Shown: positions 19,801 through 26,464, counted from the stretch's first letter. The stretch is 49,924 bases of DNA from Pseudomonas entomophila (GCF_029478665.1 NZ_JARPQB010000052.1:1-49924), one strand, 5' to 3'. Numbers and translations are program-made. Notes: generated by a model from the sequence alone, not told the origin.

Positions 19801-20126
19801 AGATGGAACGCGCTGGACAGCGTCTGGTGGCGCTCGCCCAGGCAGCCCAGGGCCTGCTCCATGGCCGCGCGGTCCAGCGGCCCGTCCAGCGCTACCGCGC
19901 CTGGCAGGTTGTAGGCCGCGCCCTCGGGCTCCAGCTGCCAGAGGAACCACATGCGCTGCTGGGCATAGGACGGCAGGCCGCGCTCAGGCGCCTGCACGTC
20001 GGCGACAAGGGGGAACTGGGCGAAGTCGACCTGCTCCCGGGCCAGTGCCTGCAAGAAGATCCTGCGCTTTTGCGGCGGCAATTCAAGGAATCGGCGGGCA
20101 AGGTTGCGGGCGTCTTGTGCATTCAT
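10860..20126 (-). CDS. Pyoverdine-type NRPS, C-A-T-E-C-A-T-C (3,088 aa)
   Basis: The whole frame is intact. Domains with motif positions are: C (HHIVSDG near residue 182), A (SGSTG near 664), T (GGDSI near 1050), E (HHLVVDG near 1229), C (HHLLLDG near 1696), A (SGSTG near 2158), T (GGHSL near 2555) and a terminal C (HHIVADH near 2754). The first adenylation pocket reads D-L-W-N-N-A-L-T-Y, one step from the Ala signature D-L-F-N-N-A-L-T-Y, so with the E domain the product residue is probably D-Ala. The second pocket reads about D-W-E-Y-N-A-G-I-T. The Glu at position 239 hints at a basic residue such as Lys or Orn, but I cannot assign it. The protein ends in a C domain with no adenylation partner, so it must act on a carrier of the next NRPS. 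It has the position of pvdI, divergent from fpvG. The start has only a weak ribosome-binding site; the stop is TAG. Confidence 0.95.
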   Translation of the reverse strand: MNAQDARNLARRFLELPPQKRRIFLQALAREQVDFAQFPLVADVQAPERGLPSYAQQRMWFLWQLEPEGAAYNLPGAVALDGPLDRAAMEQALGCLGERHQTLSSAFHLDGERGLQQVPAAQSMQVVFEDLRELDPEAREATVRERAQAQARAPFDLQQGPLWRVRLLQLEAQRHVLLLTLHHIVSDGWSMNVLIDEFIRCYDAFARGQAMPLAPLPLQYADYALWQRAWLEAGEQERQLDYWQAALGDEHPVLELPIDFPRPATPSHRGTRHGFAIDAALAEQLRSFAQQHQASLFMVLLAAFDALLHRYSGQADLRVGVPIANRNRAEVEGLIGFFVNTQVLRCQLDADTTVAQLIAQVRDTALGAQAHQELPFERLVEALKLERSLAHNPLFQVMYNHQPLVTDLTALQTESGIRFGVIEWEGRTTQFDLSLDTWEKGGRLHAALTYADELFAPETIARMAEHWLNLLRAMVADPSQAVSRLPLLGEAELARQLHAWNPAGDGYDSLSRIDQCIAQQVQARPEALALVHGERRYSHAELDRWANRLAQRLVAAGVGPEVRVGVALPRTPQLVVALLAVFKAGGAYVPLDPDYPAERVAYMLEDSAARLVLSEGEVAERLGLQACCEVLLVDGDEQSLEAWPAEPPVNRASAQNLAYVIYTSGSTGRPKGVAIAHRNVLALLHWSRQVYRDEDIQGVLASTSICFDLSVWELFVTLAAGGYIVLARNALELPELPARDLVRLVNTVPSAIAALLRGGQLPASVRIVNLAGEPLKQRLVDELYALPGLEHVYDLYGPSEDTTYSTWTRRQAGGRASIGRPLPHTAAYLLDSQLQPLPQGCGAELYLAGAGITRGYLGRPALTAERFVPHPFAGDGGRLYRTGDLVRYREDGELEYIGRIDHQVKVRGFRIELGEIEARLQAQASVHEVAVLAPDGPSGRQLVAYVVPVDAQLVEDGAAQDALRGTLRAALGEHLPDYMVPAAMLFLARLPLTPNGKLDRKALPAPDAVQAQREHVPPSGAREQALAQIWQALLGLEQVGALDNFFELGGDSIVSMQVVSRAREAGLALTPKDIFQFQTIRGLAQVAGQAQVRVAQGPASGEVPLTPIQHWFFDQAIPARGHWNQSLLLDAQAPLDADLLANALKHLLEHHDSLRLRFVEGAQGWRQHYAEQAGEVLWLRQAQDAAEALAHCEAAQRSLDLATGPLLRVMVLTLPEGRQQLLLVLHHLVVDGVSWRVLLDDLQQLYRQLLAGQPARLPMRGSSYQAWARQLHEALPRFSGQLPWWQAQLQAAPVAELPCDNRAGTLENRHEQKIESRFDAQLTRELLQVAPAAYRTQVNDLLLTALARVLCRWTAAPGALIELEGHGREDLFDGLDLSRSIGWFTSLHPLLLVPGDEPGAAIIAVKEQLRAVPDKGLGHGLLRHLGDAATRQALAALPQPRVTFNYLGQFDRQFDEQALLRPSTSSGGQAQDPRAPLANWLTVEGQVYGGELALRWGFSREMFAPARVQALADDFSAELRALVAHCCAQESGQASASDFPLAGLDSAGLAGLPLPVTRLEDLYPLSPMQQGMLFHGLYESAGGDYINQMRVDVDGLQPQRLRQAWQQAVDAHAILRTGFAWQGELSRPLQMVVRQAELPWRELDWSGRDDLDQALAQLALEDRAAGFDLHCPPLLRLTLVRTGPDRHHLVQTCHHLLLDGWSNSRLLGEVLQRYAGQTPAPAQGRYRDYIQWLQGQDLALSEAFWRDQLAPLETPTRLAHALPAPQAEAGHGDHYQRFTPAFSERLGAFARQQKVTVNTLVQAAWLLLLQRCTGQDCVAFGATVAGRPAQLPGIEQQIGLFINTLPVIAWPGLAQRLGDWLQQVQGINLALREHEHTPLYEIQRWSGQGSDALFDTLLVFENYPLSAALAESAQAGVRFGNVGNLERTNYPLTLAVTLGERLEVHYSYLRAAFTGQSVEALAAQLECLLAQFIEGDAQVLAALETVPNDARQALLAMPPAIVGTQPSPWLHQLIEAQAQRTPDAIALIADGQSLSYAWLNGRANQLAHRLVAEGVGPDVLVGIALPRGADLIVGLLAILKAGGAYVPLDPEYPAERLGYMLDDSGVALVLGDGRGEVLLAGRQARLLRVDQLTFAGDDPGAPQVALDGHNLLCLLYTSGSTGRPKGVALEHGALLRHLLTMQRFYRIDSADRFLHFASLNFDWGTEQWLLPLISGARCILRGEGLWSTEQALEVIEREQASLVYFPTQYACQMAALAAGQGRAPSVRSFNVAGEAFPREGFEQIQAVLRPRYIVNGYGPTETVITPFLWEAKGDTRFTSAYAPIGRPVAGRSAYLLAEGLALQGDGLVGELYIGGCALARGYHARPSMTAERFVPDPFASTPGARLYRSGDLVRRLADGQMEYIGRVDHQVKIRGFRVETGEIEARLLARDEVAEAAVVAVPGPSGQQLVAYVVPRQGTLAEREAQAKLCEGLRAALADDLPDYMQPAHWQVLAALPLTPNGKLDRKALPQPDTRLLQQAHVAPRSELECLLARLWCEVLELPEVGLQDNFFDLGGHSLLATQVISRVRHALGLDLPLRVLFEARDLAQFAAAVERAEAPGQGAPAPVLQALDARQRQPLSFAQQRLWFLWQLEPQSSMYNIPRALQLDGELDAEAVRQAFQALLARHSVLRTTYVQEGGDSWQQVRPDMTLPFALHDLCELPEARREAAVAEALDREARAPFDLVNGPLLRVALLRQADRQHLLLVTLHHIVADHWSFGILLREFVALYDAAVAATPASLPAPGLAYLDFAVWQRQWLEAGQLRRQLDYWQRTLGDDHRLTRLPGTAQPGVAGGTCQVHAFDFPAPLAEALRACAKARGLTLYMLLLAGFSLVLAQRCDSRRLRLGTDVANRNHAGVEEMVGFFVNQLVLQLELDEQASGAQWLERCRDVVIGASDHQDLPFDRLVEALRLPRQAGRSPLFAIKFIYQEGSLPMQAPQGLQVTSREAGQGATELDLIAEFVNGADRLTAAFKCDASLFAASDMADLFAQLQGVFERLLAQPEASLAELLAHAAQVQATATQARTEARQAQLKAQHPMRRRARGVELQ

Positions 20127-20182
20127 CGGCGGTCATCCGTAAAGAGGGGCAACGAGCGGGACAGCTCGGTCGTCCATGGGAA

Positions 20183-20206
20183 ACGGATGGCAGGGAGGGA
20201 AAATTA
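20183..20206 (-). promoter_or_regulatory. Iron-starvation (PvdS/PfrI-type) promoter for the NRPS operon
   Basis: Reading leftwards, the sequence is TAATT, 16 bases, CGT. The known iron-starvation box for PvdS-type ECF sigma factors is TAAAT, 16-17 bases, CGT, so this has one mismatch and exact spacing. It lies about 57 bp before the ATG at 20126, a normal distance for a transcript start and leader. I did not find an equally good copy facing fpvG. Confidence 0.6.
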
Positions 20207-20265
20207 ACCAGCGCCGGCACGGCCCGCCGGTCGCTTTGAAACATTTTCTTTCATTTAAACAGACG

Positions 20266-20283
20266 GGTTTCTCATTCTCATCC
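20266..20283. promoter_or_regulatory. Candidate Fur site in the NRPS-fpvG intergenic region
   Basis: On the minus strand the stretch TGAGAATGAGAAAC matches 11 of 14 positions of the repeated Fur pattern TGATAATGATAATC. It lies between the divergent NRPS and fpvG starts, where iron repression would make sense. Pyoverdine genes are usually controlled by Fur indirectly through PvdS, so direct binding here is only a suggestion. Confidence 0.3.
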
Positions 20284-20350
20284 GTCCTATCTATTGCAGC
20301 CTTCCAGGTTGAGCCGTGACTCGACCCCAATATTCCCAGTAGAACGACCG

Positions 20351-21541
20351 ATGGCCCGACAACCGAAAAAATCCAAGTCCAAACTGTGGTTCCTGGTGCA
20401 CAGCTGGCTTGCCCTGCCGATCTGGTTCTTCGTCCTGATCGTCTGCTTCACCGGCATGCTCGCGGTGGTCAGCCAGGAGATCGTCTGGCTCGCCAACCCC
20501 GACGTGCGCGCCAGCAAGCCCGACGACACCGCCGAACGCCTGAGCTTCCAGCAGGTGCTCGATGCCCTGCACAAGGCCGAGCCGGACATGGCCGTGCGTT
20601 TTCTCAACCAGCCCGACGGCTCGCACTTCGCCCTCAACGCCGGGGTGACCTTCCCCGACGGCAGCTCGCCGACGCTGTACGTCAACCCCTACACCGGCGC
20701 CATCCAGGGCAAGAGCCCGAACTTCAACTTCGAGGCCTTCACCCGCGCCCTGCACGGCTGGTGGCTGGTGCCCTTCACCAACGGCTACAGCTGGGGCTGG
20801 TACCTGGTCTCGCTGCTGGGCCTGCCGCTGCTGGCATCGCTGGTGACCGGGCTGGTGGTGTACAAGAAGTTCTGGAAGGGCTTCTTCAAGCTGCCCCGGC
20901 GCAGCCACGGCCCGCGCATCTTCTGGGGCGACCTGCACCGCCTGGCGGGCGTGTGGTCGATCTGGTTCGTCGCCACCATCTCGATCACCGGCACCTGGTT
21001 CCTGATCCAGGCGGTGCTGGGGGACAACCACATCAGCATCACCACCGAGCCCGTGGTGCCGGTCATCGCCCGCGAACAGGTGCCGCTCACCACGGACGGC
21101 TCGCCGGCCCCGCGCATCGACCTGGACGAGGCCACGCGCATCGCCCAGGGCAACATCCCGGGCCTGGAGGTGAGCTTCATCTCGGTGCCGGCCACCGCCT
21201 ACAGCCATGTCAGCCTGGGTGGGCGCAGCTGGTACCCGCTGATGATCCAGACCGCCGCGGTCAACCCCTACACCCGCGCCGTCGACAGCCAGTTCCTGCT
21301 CGGCGACCGCTCGCCCCTGGAGTTCGTCACCGAGTCCATGCGCCCGCTGCACACCGGCGACTTCGGCGGCCTGCCGATCAAGCTGATCTGGGCGTTCTTC
21401 GGTTTGCTGCTGTCGCTGATGGTGTTCAGCGGCCTGCTGATCTGGACCAAGCGCACCGCCCAGGCCACCGCGGCGGCGCTCAAGCGTGAAGAGCGCCCGC
21501 GCAAGGCGCATGCGGCCAGCGTACTGGAGGCCAAGCCATGA
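20351..21541 (+). CDS. fpvG: FpvG-like PepSY-associated inner-membrane ferripyoverdine reductase
   Basis: This 396-residue PepSY-associated membrane protein has about four transmembrane segments: residues ~15-40, a pair around 140-175, one near 205-230, and one near 340-370. Histidines occur at or near the membrane segments (VHSW, ALHGWW, DLHRLAG, PLHTGD) and could bind haem. In P. aeruginosa FpvG reduces the iron in periplasmic ferripyoverdine so that it is released. The identification rests on the family and on gene order: it is the first gene of a complete fpvGHJKCDEF set divergent from a pyoverdine NRPS, as in P. aeruginosa. The ATG at 20351 is chosen over an upstream in-frame ATG because it begins MARQPKKSKSK, a basic N-terminus just before the first membrane helix. 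The ribosome-binding site is weak. It overlaps fpvH by ATGA. Confidence 0.9.
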   Translation: MARQPKKSKSKLWFLVHSWLALPIWFFVLIVCFTGMLAVVSQEIVWLANPDVRASKPDDTAERLSFQQVLDALHKAEPDMAVRFLNQPDGSHFALNAGVTFPDGSSPTLYVNPYTGAIQGKSPNFNFEAFTRALHGWWLVPFTNGYSWGWYLVSLLGLPLLASLVTGLVVYKKFWKGFFKLPRRSHGPRIFWGDLHRLAGVWSIWFVATISITGTWFLIQAVLGDNHISITTEPVVPVIAREQVPLTTDGSPAPRIDLDEATRIAQGNIPGLEVSFISVPATAYSHVSLGGRSWYPLMIQTAAVNPYTRAVDSQFLLGDRSPLEFVTESMRPLHTGDFGGLPIKLIWAFFGLLLSLMVFSGLLIWTKRTAQATAAALKREERPRKAHAASVLEAKP

Positions 21542-22077
21542 ACCAGGCCCAGGCACTGCCGCACAGCCCGCTCAAGCGCTTCTGGCTGAAGTGGCGCTTC
21601 CACCTGAACATCCTGCTGTTGCTCATCCCCCTGGGTTTCATGCCCAAGTACTTCGCCGACGCCAGGCTGATCCGCGGCGACAGCGGCCTGGGCGCGAACC
21701 AGGTCAATGCCATCCAGGTCGGCCCCTACAGCCTGGACCTGGCCGAGCTGCGCGACGAGGCCCCGCGCGCCGATGGCCCGGCCGGTTACTTCAAGGTGTT
21801 CAACGCGGCCTTGTGCAAGGCCTGCATCGGCCCGGTCAAGGCGGTCTACCTGCGCATCGGCAAGCCACGCAGCCTGCGCGCCGCCGGCACGCTGTTCTTC
21901 GGCGCGCCGTACCGCATGGGCACCTCGCTGCCGATTCCGCCACGCACCCCCGCCAACGCGCAGATCTGGATCACCATCGAAGGCTGGGACGGCAGCATGC
22001 ACCAGGGCTCGGTGGCCTTGGCCAAGGCATCGCCGGCCACCGCGGCCTGGCTCGCGAAACAAGGAGGCAAACCATGA
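21538..22077 (+). CDS. fpvH: FpvH-like membrane-anchored accessory protein of pyoverdine iron release
   Basis: This 179-residue protein has one N-terminal membrane anchor (hydrophobic residues about 21-37, after a basic stretch) and a periplasmic domain containing a C-x-x-C pair (LCKACIG). In P. aeruginosa FpvH works with the reductase FpvG in releasing iron from pyoverdine; the biochemical role of the CxxC pair is not something I can read here. It starts on the last bases of fpvG (ATGA) and ends on the first bases of fpvJ in the same way. The name is given mainly from gene order and size. No unusual features were seen. Confidence 0.85.
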   Translation: MNQAQALPHSPLKRFWLKWRFHLNILLLLIPLGFMPKYFADARLIRGDSGLGANQVNAIQVGPYSLDLAELRDEAPRADGPAGYFKVFNAALCKACIGPVKAVYLRIGKPRSLRAAGTLFFGAPYRMGTSLPIPPRTPANAQIWITIEGWDGSMHQGSVALAKASPATAAWLAKQGGKP

Positions 22078-22391
22078 AACACCTGATGCGCAGGCTCGCC
22101 CTGCCACTGCTGCTGGGCAGCGCCCTGCCGGCCCTGGCGCACAACCCGATGTGCGAATGCACCGAAACCGGCGAACAGATCACCTGCAAGGGCGGTTTCT
22201 CCGACGGCAGCGGCGCGCCCGGGGTGACCCTGGACGTGATCGGCTACGACGAGCAGGTGCTGGTGGCCAGCAAGCTGGGCGACGACTCCACCCTGACCTT
22301 CAAGCGCCCCGACGGCAAGTTCTACGTGCTGTTCGACGCCGGCCCCGGTCACGTGGTGGAAGTCGACCACGCCGACATCGGTGCGCCATGA
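22074..22391 (+). CDS. fpvJ: FpvJ-like small periplasmic protein
   Basis: This 105-residue protein has a clear signal peptide (MKHLMRR, then a Leu/Ala-rich core ending ALPALA before HNP). The mature part begins with a His and Cys cluster (C-E-C, six residues, then another Cys), which may bind a metal. The ATG is preceded by AAGGAGG at a good distance and overlaps the fpvH stop. In P. aeruginosa FpvJ belongs to the FpvGHJK iron-release group; its exact role is not read from this sequence. Assignment is by order, size and secretion signal. Confidence 0.83.
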   Translation: MKHLMRRLALPLLLGSALPALAHNPMCECTETGEQITCKGGFSDGSGAPGVTLDVIGYDEQVLVASKLGDDSTLTFKRPDGKFYVLFDAGPGHVVEVDHADIGAP

Positions 22392-22957
22392 GCCGCGCCC
22401 AGGTGGTGCGCCCGGCCGGCGCCGGGCATGAAACGCTGTATGTGCTGCTGGCCGCCGCGTTGATCCTGATCGTCGCCGCCACCGTGGTGACGCTGCGTGG
22501 CGAGCGCGAGGACGAAGTGACCATCGCCGCCCACCAGCTCGACGCCCGGCGCGACCTCAACGCCGCCGAACAGGGCATCCACACCGACCTGTGGGTGGCC
22601 GTCGAAGAGATCCGCCTGCTGCGCGAGGAAAGCGGCGCCGCGCCCGCCGTCGAGGCGCTGGCCGAGGAAGGCCTGCCGCCCTTCGTCGCCGACGCCAGCC
22701 AGCAGAGCCGTGGCCTGCACCAGTGGTCGAAGCTCGCCAGTGGCGCCTACCTCGGCCGCAGCCAGGACGCCCAGGTGGCCGGCAGCTTCCTGCTGATCCC
22801 GGCCCAGGCCGAAGGCGCCCAGCCCGATATCTGGCTGCGCCGCGACAGCAGTGCCCTGGCCCCCGACGACCTGGGCCGCGACGCGCTGATCGCCGCCGGC
22901 TGGCAGCAGGTGGTCACCCACTACGACGCCGGGGTCACCCGCCAACACCGTCACTGA
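22388..22957 (+). CDS. fpvK: FpvK-like membrane protein
   Basis: This 189-residue protein has a single N-terminal membrane segment (about residues 17-36, LYVLLAAALILIVAATVV) followed by a charged, Ala- and Glu-rich periplasmic domain with no catalytic motif that I recognise. It overlaps fpvJ by ATGA and is separated from fpvC by 16 bp. By position it is the fourth gene of the fpvGHJKCDEF operon, whose first four products act together on ferripyoverdine in the inner membrane and periplasm. The name is based on synteny more than on sequence motifs. Confidence 0.82.
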   Translation: MSRAQVVRPAGAGHETLYVLLAAALILIVAATVVTLRGEREDEVTIAAHQLDARRDLNAAEQGIHTDLWVAVEEIRLLREESGAAPAVEALAEEGLPPFVADASQQSRGLHQWSKLASGAYLGRSQDAQVAGSFLLIPAQAEGAQPDIWLRRDSSALAPDDLGRDALIAAGWQQVVTHYDAGVTRQHRH

Positions 22958-22973
22958 ACCGAAGGACTCGCCC

Positions 22974-23882
22974 ATGCTCCGCTCCGCCCTCCGCGCCCTG
23001 GCGCTGCTAGCTTGCGCCCTGCCGGCCCTGGCCCTTGCCGACAACGGCAAGCCCCTGCGCATCGGCATCACCCTGCACCCCTACTACAGCTACGTGAGCA
23101 ATATCGTCGGCGACAAGGCCGAGGTGGTGCCGCTGATTCCGGCCGGCTTCAACCCCCACGCCTACGAGCCGCGCGCCGAGGACATCAAGCGCATCGGCAG
23201 CCTGGACGTGATCGTGCTCAACGGCGTCGGCCACGACGACTTCGCCGACCGCATGATCGCCGCCAGCGAGAAGCCCGACATCAAGACCATCGAGTCCAAC
23301 GCCAACGTGCCGCTGCTGGCCGCCACCGGCATCGCCGCCCGTGGCGCCGGCAAGGTGGTCAACCCGCACACCTTCCTGTCGATCAGCGCCACCATCGCCC
23401 AGGTCAACAACATCGCCCGCGAGCTGGGCAAGCTCGACCCGGACAACGCCAAGTTCTATACGCAGAACGCCCGGGCCTACGCCAAGCGCCTGCGTGCCCT
23501 GCGCGCCGAAGCCCTGGCCAAGGTCACCCAGGCGCCGGACGCGACCTTCCGCGTCGCCACCATCCACGCCGCCTACGACTACCTGGTGCGCGACTTCGGC
23601 CTGGAGGTCACCGCGGTGGTGGAGCCGGCCCACGGCATCGAACCGAGCCCGGCGCAATTGAAGAAGACCATCGACCAGCTCAAGGCGCTGGACGTGAAGG
23701 TGATCTTCTCGGAGATGGATTTCCCGTCCGCCTACGTCGACACCATCCACCGTGAGTCCGGCGTGCGCATCTACCCGCTCACGCACATCTCCTATGGCGA
23801 GTACACCCAGGAGAAATACGAGGTGGAGATGAAGCGCAACCTCGACACCGTGGTCCAGGCCATCCAGGAGAACCGCGCGTGA
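22974..23882 (+). CDS. fpvC: FpvC-like periplasmic metal-binding protein (cluster A-I/ZnuA family)
   Basis: This 302-residue protein has a signal peptide ending near ALALA-DNG. It has the features of cluster A-I metal-binding proteins: HPYYSY, FNPHAYEP, NPHTF, a central helix, and the C-terminal half with IHAAYDY and SEMDFPS. In P. aeruginosa FpvC binds the siderophore-iron complex or freed iron in the periplasm and works with FpvDE. AAGGAC lies upstream of the ATG at 22974. The stop overlaps the GTG start of fpvD. A Zn or Mn binding protein would look alike; the operon context decides for the pyoverdine role. Confidence 0.9.
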   Translation: MLRSALRALALLACALPALALADNGKPLRIGITLHPYYSYVSNIVGDKAEVVPLIPAGFNPHAYEPRAEDIKRIGSLDVIVLNGVGHDDFADRMIAASEKPDIKTIESNANVPLLAATGIAARGAGKVVNPHTFLSISATIAQVNNIARELGKLDPDNAKFYTQNARAYAKRLRALRAEALAKVTQAPDATFRVATIHAAYDYLVRDFGLEVTAVVEPAHGIEPSPAQLKKTIDQLKALDVKVIFSEMDFPSAYVDTIHRESGVRIYPLTHISYGEYTQEKYEVEMKRNLDTVVQAIQENRA

Positions 23883-24628
23883 CCGCCGCCGCCAATCTCA
23901 CGGCCGCCAGCGGGCCGCGCATCGACTTCGCTGGCATCGACCTCACCCTCGGCCGCACGCGCATCCTCGACCAGGTGCGTTTCAGCGTCGCCCCCGGCAG
24001 CGTGCACGCCATCGTCGGGCCCAACGGCGGCGGCAAGAGTTCGCTGATCAAGACCCTGCTCGGGCAGATGCCGCACCAGGGCCAGCTGACCCTGCACTGG
24101 CCGGGCGAGCGCGAGGTGATCGGCTACGTGCCCCAGGCCCTGGAGTTCGACCGTGGCCTGCCGATGACCGTCGATGACTTCATGGCCGCCATGTGCCAGC
24201 GGCGCCCGGCGTTCCTCGGCCTGTCCCGGCGCGTGCGACCGGCCATCGACGCGGCGCTGGCGCGGGTGGGCATGCTCGACAAGCGCAAGCGGCGCATGGG
24301 CGCCCTGTCCGGCGGCGAGCGCCAGCGGGTGCTGCTGGCCCAGGGGCTGATCCCCGAGCCGCAACTGCTGGTGCTGGACGAGCCGATGTCGGCCCTCGAC
24401 GAGGCCGGCATCCAGGTGTTCGAGCAACTGCTGCACGGCTGGCGCCAGGCCGGCACCACCGTGCTGTGGATCGAGCACGACCTGGAAGCGGTGCTGCGCC
24501 TGGCCGACCGGGTCACCGGGCTGAACCGCCAGGTGCTGTTCGACGCCCCACCGGCCCAGGCCCTGACGCCCGAGCGCCTGCTCGGGCTGTTCTCCGTCCA
24601 CCCGCGCAGCGAGGGCCTGGCCCGATGA
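23879..24628 (+). CDS. fpvD: FpvD-like ABC transporter ATPase
   Basis: This 249-residue ABC ATPase has Walker A GPNGGGKSS (about residue 45), the signature LSGGERQRVLLAQ (about 142), Walker B LLVLDEP (about 164) and the switch His in WIEHD (about 200). It belongs to the metal-type ATPases (ZnuC/MntB-like) that pair with the FpvE permease. The start is GTG, overlapping the fpvC stop as GTGA; no better ATG exists in this frame near by. It ends overlapping fpvE by ATGA. It powers import of iron released from pyoverdine, as known for the P. aeruginosa operon. Confidence 0.92.
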   Translation: MTAAANLTAASGPRIDFAGIDLTLGRTRILDQVRFSVAPGSVHAIVGPNGGGKSSLIKTLLGQMPHQGQLTLHWPGEREVIGYVPQALEFDRGLPMTVDDFMAAMCQRRPAFLGLSRRVRPAIDAALARVGMLDKRKRRMGALSGGERQRVLLAQGLIPEPQLLVLDEPMSALDEAGIQVFEQLLHGWRQAGTTVLWIEHDLEAVLRLADRVTGLNRQVLFDAPPAQALTPERLLGLFSVHPRSEGLAR

Positions 24629-25524
24629 GTTTCGATACTTTCCGCGAAACGGTCCAGGCATGGGCCAGCGCAGGCTACCTGCCGGAGGCGCTGGCCTATG
24701 GCTTCGTGGTCAACGCCCTGCTCGCCGGCCTGATGATCGGCCCGGTGCTCGGCGGCCTGGGCACCCTGGTGGTGGTCAAGCGCTTCGCCTTCTTCTCCGA
24801 GGCGGTGGGCCATGCCGCGCTCACCGGCGTGGCCATCGGCATCCTGCTGGGTGAGCCCTACACCGGCCCGTACGGCAGCCTGTTCGGCTACTGCCTGCTG
24901 TTCGGCATCCTGCTCAATTTCCTGCGCAACCGCACCGGGCTGTCACCGGACACGCTGATCGGCGTGTTCCTCTCGGTATCCCTGGCGCTGGGCGCGAGCC
25001 TGCTGCTGATGCTGGCCGGCAAGATCAACGTGCACATCCTCGAAAACGTGCTGTTCGGCTCGGTGCTCACCGTCAGCGGCCACGACCTGCTGGTGCTGGG
25101 CATCGTCGCGGTGCTGGTGCTGGCCCTGGCCCTGCCACTGTACAACCGCATCATGCTGGCCAGCTTCAACCCGCAACTGGCGGCAGTGCGCGGGGTGGCG
25201 GTGAAGACCCTCGACTACCTGTTCGTGGTGCTGGTGACCCTGGTGACCGTGGCCTCGGTGAAGGTGATCGGGGCGATCCTGGTCGGTGCCCTGCTGGTGA
25301 TCCCGGCCGCCGCGGCGCGGCTGGTGAGCCAGTCGCTGAAGGGGTTCTTCTTCATCTCGGTGCTGATCGCCACCCTGAGCACCCTGCTGGGCATCCTGCT
25401 GCCGATCGTCTTCGACCTGCCGGTGCCCTCGGGCGCGGCGATCATCCTGGTCGCCGGGATCTGCTTCGCCCTCGCCGCCCTGGCCCGTGCCCTCGTCCCC
25501 CGCCTGCAAGGAAACCCGGCATGA
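24625..25524 (+). CDS. fpvE: FpvE-like ABC transporter permease
   Basis: This 299-residue ABC-3 (ZnuB-type) permease has about eight hydrophobic segments spread over its length. The family hallmarks are visible: an N-terminal EALAYGFVVNALLAGLMIGPVLG segment start, FAFFSEAVGHAALTG, and a VKVIGAILVGALLVIPAAAA-type segment. It overlaps fpvD and fpvF by four bases each. It forms the membrane channel of the transporter with FpvD. No disruption was seen. Confidence 0.92.
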   Translation: MSFDTFRETVQAWASAGYLPEALAYGFVVNALLAGLMIGPVLGGLGTLVVVKRFAFFSEAVGHAALTGVAIGILLGEPYTGPYGSLFGYCLLFGILLNFLRNRTGLSPDTLIGVFLSVSLALGASLLLMLAGKINVHILENVLFGSVLTVSGHDLLVLGIVAVLVLALALPLYNRIMLASFNPQLAAVRGVAVKTLDYLFVVLVTLVTVASVKVIGAILVGALLVIPAAAARLVSQSLKGFFFISVLIATLSTLLGILLPIVFDLPVPSGAAIILVAGICFALAALARALVPRLQGNPA

Positions 25525-26390
25525 CCCTCAAGCACCTGACCCTGGCCGCGCTCCTGGCCGGCCTGCCCTCCCTGTCCAGCGCCACCCAGGTGCTGACCAC
25601 CCTGCCGGTGACCCACAGCCTGGCGCAGAGCCTGCTCGACGGCACCACGGTGAAGCTCGAGCGCGCCGCGCCGGCCAACCTGCCCGCCAGCCGCCAACCG
25701 TCGTACTTCAGCGGCCGTGGCGGCGCCAGCCTGCACAAGGCCGCGCAGCAGGCCGACGCGGTGATCGGCGTGCGCTCGATCTGGCGCGACGACCCGCTCT
25801 ACCCCATGGCCCGGCGCAGCAATATCCGCATCGTCGAGATCGACGCGGCGCGGCCGGTGGATGGCGCGCTGCCTGGCATCGCGGTCAAGGGCGAGGAGGC
25901 TTTCGCCGCCTACCCCTGGCTCAACCCGAGCAACCTGGGGCGCATGGCCGACGTGGTGGCCAATGACCTGGAGCGCCTGGCACCCGCCGACAAGGCGAAG
26001 ATCCAGGCCAACCTGGCCGGTCTCAAGCGGCAGATGCTGGAGCTGACCGCCAGCAGCCAGACGCGCCTGGCCGAGGTGGACAACCTCAGCGTGGTGAGCC
26101 TGTCCGAGCGGCTGGGCTATCTGGCCAGCGGGTTGAACCTCGATGTGGTCGAGCAGCCGTTGCCGGCCGATGACCGCTGGGATGATGCGGCGCTCAAGGC
26201 GTTGGGTGACAACCTCAAGGCCCAGGATGTGGCGCTGGTGCTGCACCACCGCCGGCCGGACGCCAAGGTGGCCGAGGTGATCCAGGCGGCCGGGGTGAAG
26301 CTGGTGGTGGTCGAAAGCGATCCGGAAGATACCGTGGCGGGGCTCAAGGCCAGTGTCGAACAGGTGATCCAGGCGCTGGTGCAGGGTTGA
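25521..26390 (+). CDS. fpvF: FpvF-like second periplasmic binding protein
   Basis: This 289-residue protein has a signal peptide ending near SLSSA-TQV. It is a second cluster A-I type binding protein, with weaker motifs than FpvC: THSLAQSLL near the start and a late LHHRRPDAK stretch. P. aeruginosa FpvF forms a complex with FpvC at the FpvDE transporter. It is the last gene of the run, closed by a REP-like palindrome at 26405-26457. Two binding proteins in one operon is the normal layout for fpv. Confidence 0.88.
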   Translation: MTLKHLTLAALLAGLPSLSSATQVLTTLPVTHSLAQSLLDGTTVKLERAAPANLPASRQPSYFSGRGGASLHKAAQQADAVIGVRSIWRDDPLYPMARRSNIRIVEIDAARPVDGALPGIAVKGEEAFAAYPWLNPSNLGRMADVVANDLERLAPADKAKIQANLAGLKRQMLELTASSQTRLAEVDNLSVVSLSERLGYLASGLNLDVVEQPLPADDRWDDAALKALGDNLKAQDVALVLHHRRPDAKVAEVIQAAGVKLVVVESDPEDTVAGLKASVEQVIQALVQG

Positions 26391-26404
26391 TTGCACCGCC
26401 CATT

Positions 26405-26457
26405 CGCCGGCAAGGCCGGCTCCTACCGCGATCCAGGTAGAAGCCGGCTTGCCGGCG
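26405..26457. repeat. REP-like inverted repeat after fpvF
   Basis: The left arm reads CGCCGGCAAGGCCGGCTC and the right arm GAAGCCGGCTTGCCGGCG, separated by a short spacer. The core (GGCTCCTAC / GTAG) is shared with the other palindromes in this window. It lies between convergent fpvF and the LysE gene and could also slow transcription from both sides. Confidence 0.75.
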
Positions 26458-26464
26458 ATCCGCC

